NCBI GenBank assembly: GCA_031261585.1
Contig: JAISJJ010000134.1
Location: forward strand, 1-35,374
DNA length: 35,374 nucleotides
Direction: 5' to 3'
From: Oscillospiraceae bacterium
GTDB lineage: Bacteria > Bacillota > Clostridia > Oscillospirales > Oscillospiraceae
Position 1 is the stretch's first letter. Each line of letters opens with the position of its first letter. Below are positions 6,866 to 14,921 of this stretch, piece after piece. The notes beneath the pieces were generated by a model. The model worked only from the letters and a program-made list of their open reading frames with translations. It was not told the origin of the DNA and did no database searches. The position numbers were made by a program, and so were the translations under genes.

Positions 6866-9103
6866 ATGCCGAAAAAGAAGAAAACTTCACCCTCTATCCA
6901 ACGCGGCGACCCCAATGTCGTCGGGCTTCGCGCCGCCACCGTTGAGACGCCGATAACCGAGACGCTCGAATCAAACTTCATGCCGTACGCCATGTCGGTC
7001 ATCGTGTCGCGCGCTATTCCTGAGATCGACGGGTTCAAGCCGTCGCACCGCAAGGTGCTGTACACGATGTTCAAGATGGGCTTGCTCGGCGGCAACCGCA
7101 CGAAGTCCGCGAACATCGTCGGGCAGACGATGCGCCTGAATCCGCACGGCGAGGGCGCGATCTACGACACGATGGTGCGCCTGTCCACGGGGTACGAGGC
7201 GTTGCTGTCGCCGTTCGTCGAGTCCAAGGGCAACTTCGGCAAGGTGTACTCGCGCGATATGGCGTGCGCCGCGAGCCGATACACCGAAGCGCGGCTCGCG
7301 CCGATATGCCACGCCATTTTCGACGATATCGACCGCGACACCGTGGATTTTGTGGACAACTACGACTCGACGACGACGGAACCCACGCTGCTGCCGACGA
7401 CGTTCCCGAACGTACTCGTGTCGTCCAACATGGGTCTCGCGGTCGGCATGGCGTCGAACATCTGCGGGTTCAACCTCACCGAGGTGTGCCGCGCGACAAT
7501 CGCGTTTTTGCGCGATGAGACGTGCGACCTGCTCGAATATATGCCCGCGCCCGACTTCCCGACGGGCGGCGAGATACTGTACAGCGAAGCCGAGATGCGC
7601 GCGATCTACGAGACGGGGCGCGGCGGTTTCAAGACGCGCTCGCGCTGGCGTTACGTCGCGGGGGAGAACATCATCGAGGTGTACGAGATACCGTACTCGA
7701 CGACGGCGGAAGCGATCATCGACAAGTGCGCGGAGCTTATCAAGCTCGGCAAGCTCCGCGAGGTGTCCGACATGCGCGACGAGACGGGTCTTGAAGGTCT
7801 CAAAATCGCGATTGATCTGAAACGCGGCGTTGACCCCGACAAACTGATGGCGAAACTCATGAAACTCACGCCGCTGTGCGACAGTTTCGGCTGCAACTTC
7901 AACATTCTCATCGCGGGTTCGCCGCGCGTCATGGGCGTGCGCCGCATACTCGACGAGTGGACGGCATGGCGGCGCGAGTGTGTCCGTCGGCGCGTGTGGG
8001 CTGAGGCGCAGAAAAAGCGCGAGAAGCTGCATCTGTTGCAAGGACTTGCAAAAATCCTGCTCGATATCGACCGCGCGATTGTGATAATCCGCGAGACGGA
8101 CGAGGAGCGCGAGGTCGTGCCGAACCTCATGATCGGCTTCGGTATCGACGAGTTGCAAGCCGATTACATCGCCGAGATTCGTCTGCGCCACATCAACCGC
8201 GAGTACATCTTGAAGCGCACAGAGGAGACGGCGGAACTCGAACGCGCAATCGCGGATTTGGACGACATTTTGGCGAAACCGCGTCGCGTGAGCGAGATCA
8301 TCGTCACGGAGCTTGAGAGCGTCATAAAAAAATACGGCACCGACCGCCGCACGGGTATCGTGTACGACCACGAGGTGGTCGAACTCGTCGAGGACGAGGC
8401 GGAGGACGACTACCCCGTGACCGTTTTCGTGTCGCGCGAGGGATATCTGAAAAAGATTACGCCGCAGTCACTGCGCATGTCGGGCGAGCAGAAGTTCAAG
8501 GAGGGCGACGCGCTCGAACGCAGTTTCGTGTCGCACAACACGGGCGAGATTCTCGTGTTTTCCGACAGACAGCAGTGCTACAAGGCGCGGTTGCGCGATT
8601 TTGAGGACGGCAAAGCGTCCGCCCTCGGCACGTATCTGCCGAGCGCGCTCGGGTTCGACGACGGCGAGAGCGTCGTCGCCGTGATTGACCCCCGCGATTA
8701 CAGCGGCGGCGTCATATTTGCGTTCCGCAACGGCAAACTCGCGCGCGTCCCGCTCGACGCGTACGCCACCAAGACGAACCGCCGCAAACTCACGGGCGCG
8801 TACTCCGACGCGTCGCCGCTCGTGCGCGCGTTCGAGTTCACGGAGGAGTTTGAACTCGCGCTCGTGTCGAGCGACGCGCGGTGCCTGATAGTATCGTCCG
8901 CGCGCATACCGCCGAAATCGACGCGCAGTACACAGGGCGTCGCCGTGCTGACACTGCGGCGCAACACCACGCTCGACCGTGCGCAGACGCTCACGGAATC
9001 GGGTATCGCGAACCGAGCGCGGTACCTCGCGCGCAATATCCCCGCCGCAGGAGCAAAGATCGACGAGAGCGAGTTGCAGATAAGTCTGATAGACGGCAAT
9101 TGA
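6866..9103 (+). CDS. Type IIA DNA topoisomerase subunit A (GyrA/ParC family)
   Basis: The 745-residue protein is a DNA-cleaving A subunit. It has the PYAMSVIVSRAIPEIDGFKPSHRK winged-helix region, the quinolone-region segment NPHGEGAIYD (92-101) and the catalytic AASRYTEARL with Tyr139. The tower and coiled-coil domains come next, and a C-terminal wrapping domain from about residue 490 shows beta-pinwheel blades. The wording (KSANIVGQTM rather than KSARIVGDV) resembles the second, ParC-like A subunit carried by many Clostridia rather than canonical GyrA. The residue at the quinolone-contacting Ser position is Gly97. Subunit A needs a GyrB/ParE ATPase partner, and none is in this window. The start has AAAGGA upstream. 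The last codons GGC AAT TGA fall in a CAATTGA heptad. Confidence 0.92.
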   Translation: MPKKKKTSPSIQRGDPNVVGLRAATVETPITETLESNFMPYAMSVIVSRAIPEIDGFKPSHRKVLYTMFKMGLLGGNRTKSANIVGQTMRLNPHGEGAIYDTMVRLSTGYEALLSPFVESKGNFGKVYSRDMACAASRYTEARLAPICHAIFDDIDRDTVDFVDNYDSTTTEPTLLPTTFPNVLVSSNMGLAVGMASNICGFNLTEVCRATIAFLRDETCDLLEYMPAPDFPTGGEILYSEAEMRAIYETGRGGFKTRSRWRYVAGENIIEVYEIPYSTTAEAIIDKCAELIKLGKLREVSDMRDETGLEGLKIAIDLKRGVDPDKLMAKLMKLTPLCDSFGCNFNILIAGSPRVMGVRRILDEWTAWRRECVRRRVWAEAQKKREKLHLLQGLAKILLDIDRAIVIIRETDEEREVVPNLMIGFGIDELQADYIAEIRLRHINREYILKRTEETAELERAIADLDDILAKPRRVSEIIVTELESVIKKYGTDRRTGIVYDHEVVELVEDEAEDDYPVTVFVSREGYLKKITPQSLRMSGEQKFKEGDALERSFVSHNTGEILVFSDRQQCYKARLRDFEDGKASALGTYLPSALGFDDGESVVAVIDPRDYSGGVIFAFRNGKLARVPLDAYATKTNRRKLTGAYSDASPLVRAFEFTEEFELALVSSDARCLIVSSARIPPKSTRSTQGVAVLTLRRNTTLDRAQTLTESGIANRARYLARNIPAAGAKIDESELQISLIDGN

Positions 9104-9388
9104 CAATTTGGACGAGGGCAAACCCCCGCCGACTGCGGTCGGCACCCCCGTTGCGAAAGGGGGCAGAGTTGGACGGGGGTTGCGGTATTTGCAGTGTAGT
9201 CGTAGGGGACGCCGCCCTCGGCGTCCCGCGTTTTGGGTTTGCGTATTGTCGTGGACGGGACGCCGAGGGCGGCGTCCCCTACGGCACTACCCCTCGTCCA
9301 ACCTTGCCCCCTTTCGGAAAGGGGGTGCCGTTCGCAAACGGCGGGGGTTTGCCCCCTCGCAGAACGACAAAATTACAACCTGTGTGAG
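9104..9388. repeat. Intergenic repeat block with a 27-bp perfect inverted repeat
   Basis: Positions 9118-9162 and 9304-9349 are two-hairpin elements in opposite orientation (GCCGAC/GTCGGC and GCCGTT/AACGGC second stems). Between them 9202-9228 and 9256-9282 are perfect 27-base inverted arms, GTAGGGGACG...CGTCCCG and its complement, around a 27-base loop. No gene is seen. Confidence 0.85.
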
Positions 9389-10789
9389 GTGATTAACACG
9401 CAAGCGCAAACCAAAAATCAGGGCGATTTCGGGGTCGGCAGTGTCCGCGGACACATACTGCGGCTTGCGGGACCGATGACCGTGGCGCAGATCATCAATC
9501 TCCTGTACTCCATCGTCGACCGCATATATCTCGGACACCTCACACCGGGGCAGGACAGCCCCGCGCTGACGGGGATCGGCATCGCCATGCCCGTGATATC
9601 CATCTTGATGAGCGTCGCGAGTCTTTGCGGCGTGGGCGGTGCGCCGCTGTTCTCCATCGCGCGCGGGAGCGGCGACGAGGACGAGGCGAAACGCGTACTC
9701 GGCAACTCGTTCACGCTGCTGTTGATGTTCGGCGTTGTGCTTACCACGCTCGTAATCGCGTTTATGCGCCCGATTCTCGTCGCGTTCGGCGCGAGTTCCG
9801 TGACGCTGCCGTACGCGTTGGAATACATGCGCATCTACACGTTCGGTACGATTTTCGTCATGATATCGCTCGGCATGAACTCGTTCATCAACGCACAGGG
9901 TGCCGCGCGGCGCGGTATGCTCACCGTCGCGCTCGGTGCCATCGTCAACATCATACTCGACCCGATTTTCATCTTCGTGTTCCGCATGGAGACGGCGGGT
10001 GCCGCGCTTGCCACGATAATCGCGCAGTTCTGCTCGGCGGCGTGGGTGCTGTCCTATCTCTGCCGCGCCGCGCCGATTCGGATTTCACTGTCGCACATGC
10101 GCCTGAAACTGCGACGCGTCGTGCGCATACTGACGCTCGGCTCGGCGGGGTTCATCATGAACTGCACGAACAGCCTGATTCAGGTCGTCTGCAACCGCGC
10201 GCTGCGTTTTTGGGGCGAGGCGGCGTTTATCACGGGCGGCGACATCTACATCGGCGCGATGACGGTCATCAACTCCGTGCGCGAGATCGTGTTCGCGCCC
10301 GTTCAGGGTATCGCGCAGGGCGCAAGCCCCGTACTCGGCTTCAACTACGGCGCGGGCAAACACGACCGCGTGCGTCAGGCGATACGCTTCTCCGCGACCG
10401 TGAACATCGGCTATACGTTCGCGATCTGGCTGTTCATCATGATCGCGCCGTCCGTGCTGATCAACATCTTCACGGACGCACCGGGCGTTGTGCTGGTTGG
10501 TGTGCGGGCGATGCGCCTGTATTTCGCGATGAGCCTGTTCATGTCGCTCCAAATGACGGCGCAACAGGCGTTCACGTCGCTCGGCAAGTCGGGTTACGCG
10601 ATATTCTTCTCGCTCCTGCGCAAGGCGTTCATAGCCGCGCCGCTGACGCTGCTGTTACCGAGTTGGGGTCTCGGCGTAGACGGCGTATTCATCGCCGACA
10701 CGATATCGCAGGTGATAGGCGGCATATCCTGCGGACTGACAATGTATTTCGTAGTCTACCGACGAAAGCAGTTAACAATTAACAGTTAA
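9389..10789 (+). CDS. MATE family efflux transporter
   Basis: The 466-residue protein has about twelve hydrophobic segments and the MATE N-terminal signature ILRLAGPMTVAQIINLLYSIVDRIYLGHL. Mid-protein MNSFINAQGAARRGM and PVQGIAQGASPVLGFNYGAG also match the family (the latter resembles the QGxxP.xGxNxGA motif after the pseudo-repeat). Such transporters expel cationic drugs or metabolites using Na+ or H+ gradients in the inner membrane. The start is the GTG at 9389, the only common initiator giving a full N-terminus, but its Shine-Dalgarno site is poor. The upstream ATG would translate repeat DNA. Codons for the final QLTINS and the TAA stop are heptad repeat sequence. Confidence 0.9.
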   Translation: MINTQAQTKNQGDFGVGSVRGHILRLAGPMTVAQIINLLYSIVDRIYLGHLTPGQDSPALTGIGIAMPVISILMSVASLCGVGGAPLFSIARGSGDEDEAKRVLGNSFTLLLMFGVVLTTLVIAFMRPILVAFGASSVTLPYALEYMRIYTFGTIFVMISLGMNSFINAQGAARRGMLTVALGAIVNIILDPIFIFVFRMETAGAALATIIAQFCSAAWVLSYLCRAAPIRISLSHMRLKLRRVVRILTLGSAGFIMNCTNSLIQVVCNRALRFWGEAAFITGGDIYIGAMTVINSVREIVFAPVQGIAQGASPVLGFNYGAGKHDRVRQAIRFSATVNIGYTFAIWLFIMIAPSVLINIFTDAPGVVLVGVRAMRLYFAMSLFMSLQMTAQQAFTSLGKSGYAIFFSLLRKAFIAAPLTLLLPSWGLGVDGVFIADTISQVIGGISCGLTMYFVVYRRKQLTINS

Positions 10790-10968
10790 CAACGAACAAC
10801 GAGGACGAGGGTTGCGGCAAAACCGCATCTCCCGTCCTCGTTGTTAACTGTTAACTGTCGTAGTCTACCGACGAAAGCAGTTAACAATTAACAGTTAACA
10901 ACGAACAACGAGGACGAGGGTTGCGGCAAAACCGCATCTCTCGTCCTCGTTGTTAACTGTTCGTTGTT
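10751..10968. repeat. 109-bp tandem duplication covering the 3' end of the MATE gene
   Basis: The unit starting GTAGTCTACCGACGAAAGCA at 10751 starts again at 10860. The first ~91 bases match with one substitution (CTCCCG against CTCTCG); the ends then differ by heptad content. The first copy includes the last 12 codons and stop of the MATE gene, so the second copy is a non-coding duplicate of a coding end. Confidence 0.9.
10795..10845. terminator. Long hairpin after the MATE gene, duplicated at 10904-10954
   Basis: AACAACGAGGACG (10795-10807) pairs perfectly with CGTCCTCGTTGTT (10833-10845). An inner TGCGG/CCGCA stem lies in the loop. It sits between convergent MATE and holA genes and could end transcription from both sides. 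It lacks a classic T-run, so terminator function is inferred. Confidence 0.6.
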
Positions 10969-10973
10969 AACTG

Positions 10974-12014
10974 TTAACTGACCAGCTCCGTCGCCAGCCG
11001 CACCAGGTCCGCCTCTCCGCCTCCTGCGTTTAGGCGCAGGGCTGTCTCACTGCATTTCAGTACCGCTTTTCGCAGTCCCTCGGTGGTGCATTTCCTTGCG
11101 GCGTTGAGCATACGCGTCGCTTGCCACTCGAAGCGCAAGCCCGAATCCGCGAAAAACGTGTTCGTGCGCCCCGCGTCGATCAGGCACCGCGCGAGATACA
11201 GTTGCCGCACGTACCGCGACAGTCCCGCGATGATGATCTGCGGCACCTCGCGCAACTCGAACATCTGCGACAACACGCGGAACGCCGCCGACGCGTCGCG
11301 CGCACCGATTGCGTCCGTGAGTTCGTACAGTTTCGCGTCGAGCGTCGGCGCGACGAGTTCGTCGATCTCCGCGCGCGTGATCTCACCCGCACCGTGCGCG
11401 CCGAGTTTTTCGAGTTCCGTGAGCAGCGGTGTCATGTACCCGCCCGAACGCTCGGCGAGATACACGGCGGTGTCGCGCGATATCGCCCGCCCGCGCGACT
11501 TCACGTGGCGCGATATCCACGCGGCGAGCTTGTCGGGCGGTTGCTTCGCGAACTCGACCTCGGTCACGAGCGACAGTAGCTCCTTCGTCGATTTCAGGCG
11601 TTTGTCGGGCTTGAACTCCGTCGTGTCGTACACGAACACGAGCACGGCGTAGTCGGGCAGGTTGCGCAGAATTTCGAGTATCTGCATAGCGGAATCGGAC
11701 GCGCCGTCCGTCTCCTCGCCGTCGTTTTTGCGCTTTGATGCGACGGGCAACGGGTAATCCCACACCTCGACGAGCGCGCGTTCGACGAGCGCGGGCGGTG
11801 TGTCGAGCGCGGCGGCGAGCTCGTTGACCGTCAGCTTCGCACCCGCGAATTTGCGGTGGTCGAACGCGCCCAACCCCTCGGGTATCAGCGACGCGCGCAG
11901 ATCGCCCACCGCGCGATCGAGCAGATACCGTTCCTCCCCGTGGAAAATGTACGCGCGCCTGAGCTCTCCCGACCTGATAGCCGCCGTCAACGCGTCATAA
12001 TTAGTCTCAGCCAT
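10974..12014 (-). CDS. holA: DNA polymerase III subunit delta
   Basis: The 346-residue length fits the clamp-loader delta subunit. The N-terminus reads LRRAYIFHGEERYLLDRAV, the typical opening of HolA before a degenerate P-loop, and the C-terminal collar helices include QIIIAGLSRYVRQLYLAR. Delta opens the beta sliding clamp within the clamp loader. The ATG at 12014 was chosen because AGGGGG lies just upstream. It is third in comEA-comEC-holA, the usual Firmicutes order, 107 bases after comEC. The terminal Ser codon and TAA stop are contributed by the heptad tract. Confidence 0.9.
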   Translation of the reverse strand: MAETNYDALTAAIRSGELRRAYIFHGEERYLLDRAVGDLRASLIPEGLGAFDHRKFAGAKLTVNELAAALDTPPALVERALVEVWDYPLPVASKRKNDGEETDGASDSAMQILEILRNLPDYAVLVFVYDTTEFKPDKRLKSTKELLSLVTEVEFAKQPPDKLAAWISRHVKSRGRAISRDTAVYLAERSGGYMTPLLTELEKLGAHGAGEITRAEIDELVAPTLDAKLYELTDAIGARDASAAFRVLSQMFELREVPQIIIAGLSRYVRQLYLARCLIDAGRTNTFFADSGLRFEWQATRMLNAARKCTTEGLRKAVLKCSETALRLNAGGGEADLVRLATELVS

Positions 12015-12045
12015 GTTGCCCCCTAAATAGATTGCGTTTGTGCGC

Positions 12046-12065
12046 GGGTCGGTCAAGACCGACCC
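12046..12065. repeat. GGGTCGGTC/GACCGACCC hairpin between comEC and holA
   Basis: GGGTCGGTC and GACCGACCC form a perfect 9-bp stem with loop AA, followed by CCTACGA. The same hairpin and flank recur at 27368-27387. The rest of the 107-base gap holds heptads at the comEC end. Confidence 0.75.
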
Positions 12066-12121
12066 CTACGAAACGTCTATGCTGCGGTCTGATGCGCTCC
12101 GCAACCCACGTCCCCTAATTG

Positions 12122-14368
12122 TCAATTGTTCATTGTTAATTGTATCACAACATTGCCGTTCTCATCTGTGCGGTACACCGAGATGCCGCGCGCGTACAGG
12201 CGGTTGAGCGTCTCGGGCGTCGGGTGTCCGTACGTGTTGTCGATACCCGACGAGATTATCGCGTACTCGGGCGTAACCGCGTCGAGCAGCCAGTCGTACG
12301 TCGAATATTTCGAGCCGTGATGACCGACGACGAGCAGTTCGATGTCGGGCAGGTCATACAGCTCGGTCAGCATCAGTTCCGCGACCCAATCCATGTCGCC
12401 CGTGACGAGCGTCTCCCACCGCCCGTCCGCGATGAGCAGCGCGTTGCCCGTGTTCGCCGCCGTGACGTTGAACGGCGGGTACACGGTGATCGCCGCGCCG
12501 CCGAGCGGGAATGTCACGACGGTGTCCGTGATGATTATATCGGTTTTTGCGGAAATTGCAAGCGCGACAATCGCGTCACCGCCAAATTCCGTCGGCTCGG
12601 GTATGATGAGCGCGCCGACATCGTATAATTTCAGCAGCGCGGCGACACCTGACACGTGGTCGTAGTCGAAATGCGTGAGGTACAGCGCGTCTATACGCCG
12701 CACACCGACGGATTGCAGATACTCGTCCGCGACGGACGCGGCGTCCACGCTGCCCGTCGAACTGCCGCAGTCGATCACCGCCGTATAACTCCCGCGCGTG
12801 ACGACTATGCACTGCCCCTGACCCACGTCGAGCGCGGCGACGGTCAACCCGCCGTACCGCGTGAGTGTGACATGCAGCGTCAGCGCGAGAATCAGCGTCA
12901 CGACGGCACCCGTGAGCGGGATTATCGCCTGCCGCACATTGCCGCGCAGGACGATGAGCGCGGTGAACGCGACGTACACATAGCCGAGCCAGACGACGAG
13001 CAGCGGATTTGACACATACACCGCGCAGTACGGTATGCGCGCGATGGTGCGCACCGCCCAGAGTATGTACTGGGCGGGCAGTGCCGCAACCGTCGCCGCG
13101 ACGGTGCCGACTGTGACAGATATCAGCCCCAATACGCCCGCGATAAGCCCGCCGCAGAACGCGAACGATGCCGCCCACAGCACCGCGAGATTCGTCAGCG
13201 GCGCGAGTAACGACACAGTGCCGAAATAGTACGCCGTCAGCGGCGTGGTGAACGCCAGCGCGCCGACACTCGCGGCGAAGCTCGTCACGACGAACCGCGA
13301 CGCGATGCGCGTGATTCTGCGGTTTTTCAGGCGTTGCGCGGCGTGTGTGCGGTCGATCGCCGCGTAGACGCGACCCGTGACCGTGACCAGTCCGAGCGTC
13401 GCCAAGAACGAGAGTTGCGTGGACTTCGCCGCCGCGTCGTACGGCGCGACGAGCAGCAACACCGTCAGCGCGAACGCGACGGAGGTCACGCCGTCCGCCC
13501 GCCGTTTCACGAGCGGCGCGAGCAGCACGATAGTCTGCATCAGCACGGCGCGCGTGACCGACGGCGTGAACCCTGTGATTGCCATGAACAGGAACAATAT
13601 CGGAACGCCCGCGAACGCGAGTACCTTTTTGTTGCGCGTGAGCTTTGTGACGAGCGCGATGAGGAACGTCACGTGCATACCCGACACCGCCGTGATGTGC
13701 GACGCGCCCGACCGCCGCAGCGCGGACTGCGTGAGTGTGTCGTTTTGCAGATCGTCGGTCTGCGCGAGCGTTATCGCGCGGACAAACGGCGCGGCGGCGG
13801 GATCGTACACGCGCGCTATCGAGTTGCCGAGCGCGTGCGCGATGATCGCGGGTACGTGTTTCGGCGCGATGTTGCGCCCCGTGAGTTCGACAGCACCCGC
13901 GACCTCGCACGTGAGCGGCGGAGCGTACGGCGACGGACCGATGAACGTGAGCCGCGCGAACGCCGTGAACGTGTCGCCCGCGGCTATCGGCTCGCCGCCG
14001 TCACGCGCGGAGACGGTGACGCGGGCGCGCCGTCCGTCCTCGGTCACGATGTCGGCGGGGAACGAAATTTGATCGTAGTACGTGTCGGCATAGCCCGTCG
14101 CCGTAGCGGTTATAATCCCGATGTAGCCGTCAAAATCGGCTTTCGGCGCGATGAACAGCGCGTTATACAGCAAAAACCACGCCGCGCCGATAGCCAACCC
14201 CGCCGACGCGAGACGAATCCGCGCGCGTTGCGGCATCTTCGCGAACATCGCCGCCGCGAGCGCGATAACCCCGACCGCGACAGCCGCGTAAATCGCGAAA
14301 CCGCCGAGATACACGCCGAGGAATATCGCCGCCGCGAACGGGAACCCGAACCACGCGAGCCGCCTCAA
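12122..14368 (-). CDS. comEC: DNA internalization competence protein ComEC/Rec2
   Basis: The 748-residue protein has N-terminal transmembrane segments, a soluble insert, the ComEC signature SHITAVSGMHVTFLIALVTKL at about 223-243, a multi-helix pore region, and a C-terminal metallo-beta-lactamase domain. That domain begins ALDVGQGQC (512-520) and carries the metal motif THFDYDH (565-571), then GHHGSKYST (682-690) and YGHP (713-716). ComEC forms the channel for single-stranded DNA uptake, and the beta-lactamase-like domain is thought to degrade the other strand. The TTG start at 14368 overlaps the TGA of comEA as TTGA, indicating translational coupling. The final QLTMNN and TGA come from the heptad tract. 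All metal ligands seem intact. Confidence 0.93.
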   Translation of the reverse strand: MRRLAWFGFPFAAAIFLGVYLGGFAIYAAVAVGVIALAAAMFAKMPQRARIRLASAGLAIGAAWFLLYNALFIAPKADFDGYIGIITATATGYADTYYDQISFPADIVTEDGRRARVTVSARDGGEPIAAGDTFTAFARLTFIGPSPYAPPLTCEVAGAVELTGRNIAPKHVPAIIAHALGNSIARVYDPAAAPFVRAITLAQTDDLQNDTLTQSALRRSGASHITAVSGMHVTFLIALVTKLTRNKKVLAFAGVPILFLFMAITGFTPSVTRAVLMQTIVLLAPLVKRRADGVTSVAFALTVLLLVAPYDAAAKSTQLSFLATLGLVTVTGRVYAAIDRTHAAQRLKNRRITRIASRFVVTSFAASVGALAFTTPLTAYYFGTVSLLAPLTNLAVLWAASFAFCGGLIAGVLGLISVTVGTVAATVAALPAQYILWAVRTIARIPYCAVYVSNPLLVVWLGYVYVAFTALIVLRGNVRQAIIPLTGAVVTLILALTLHVTLTRYGGLTVAALDVGQGQCIVVTRGSYTAVIDCGSSTGSVDAASVADEYLQSVGVRRIDALYLTHFDYDHVSGVAALLKLYDVGALIIPEPTEFGGDAIVALAISAKTDIIITDTVVTFPLGGAAITVYPPFNVTAANTGNALLIADGRWETLVTGDMDWVAELMLTELYDLPDIELLVVGHHGSKYSTYDWLLDAVTPEYAIISSGIDNTYGHPTPETLNRLYARGISVYRTDENGNVVIQLTMNN

Positions 14369-14787
14369 TCGACCGTCACCAGATCGCGTATCTCGGCGAA
14401 CTTAGCCTCGCCGATACCCGACACGTAGTTCAGCTCCGCGACAGCGACGAACAGTCTGTCGGGGCGCGAATCGCGGTACTCGATGATCCGAGCGGCGATC
14501 ACGGCACCCACGCCGCGCAGTGACATAAGCTCGTCCGCCGTCGCATAATTCAGCCGCAGACGACCGTCGATATAGTGCGGCGCGTCGGTTTCAACAGGCG
14601 GCGGCACGAGTAGCGGCGGTGTTGCGGACGGCTCGGCGGTATCGGACGGCGACGCAACGGGCGCGGACAGCACGAGTTCGCGTATTACGCCGCTCTGACC
14701 CGCCGCGAAGCCGAGCATAAACACGACGGCGAGCGCGGTGACGGCAATCAGCGCGTATGTTACGAGCTTTTTTCGGGCTGTTTGCAT
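14365..14787 (-). CDS. comEA: Competence DNA-binding protein ComEA
   Basis: The 140-residue protein has one membrane helix at about 8-28 (LVTYALIAVTALAVVFMLGF). A Pro/Ser/Thr-rich linker (40-75) and a double helix-hairpin-helix DNA-binding domain follow (LNYATADELMSLRGVGAVIA and ELNYVSGIGEAKFAEIRDL). ComEA binds incoming DNA outside the membrane and passes it to ComEC. The ATG at 14787 follows GGAGC by six bases. The stop overlaps the TTG start of comEC. The divergent gene starts 134 bases away. Confidence 0.92.
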   Translation of the reverse strand: MQTARKKLVTYALIAVTALAVVFMLGFAAGQSGVIRELVLSAPVASPSDTAEPSATPPLLVPPPVETDAPHYIDGRLRLNYATADELMSLRGVGAVIAARIIEYRDSRPDRLFVAVAELNYVSGIGEAKFAEIRDLVTVD

Positions 14788-14816
14788 ATTCGCGCTCCAA
14801 TCACGCAACAAACTTC

Positions 14817-14844
14817 TTTACAATCGGAAAAAATATGCTAAAAT
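14817..14844 (+). promoter_or_regulatory. Promoter for the S11 peptidase-like gene
   Basis: TTTACA (14817-14822), a 16-base spacer and TAAAAT (14839-14844) lie about 70 bases before the ATG at 14922, in an AT-rich gap between divergent genes. Confidence 0.6.
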
Positions 14845-14921
14845 AGACATATACACAGATCATTCGACTTGCTTCTACGTTGTTCTATCATTCATTATAT
14901 CACACTTCGACGGAGATTTAT

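Noticed and set aside
6971-8371. 466-codon minus-strand frame opposite the topoisomerase gene
   Set aside because: Composition and lack of motifs mark it as a shadow of the topoisomerase coding frame.
12576-13910. 444-codon minus-strand frame within comEC
   Set aside because: It is the same strand but another frame, Arg/His/Ala rich, overlapping well-supported ComEC membrane and nuclease regions.
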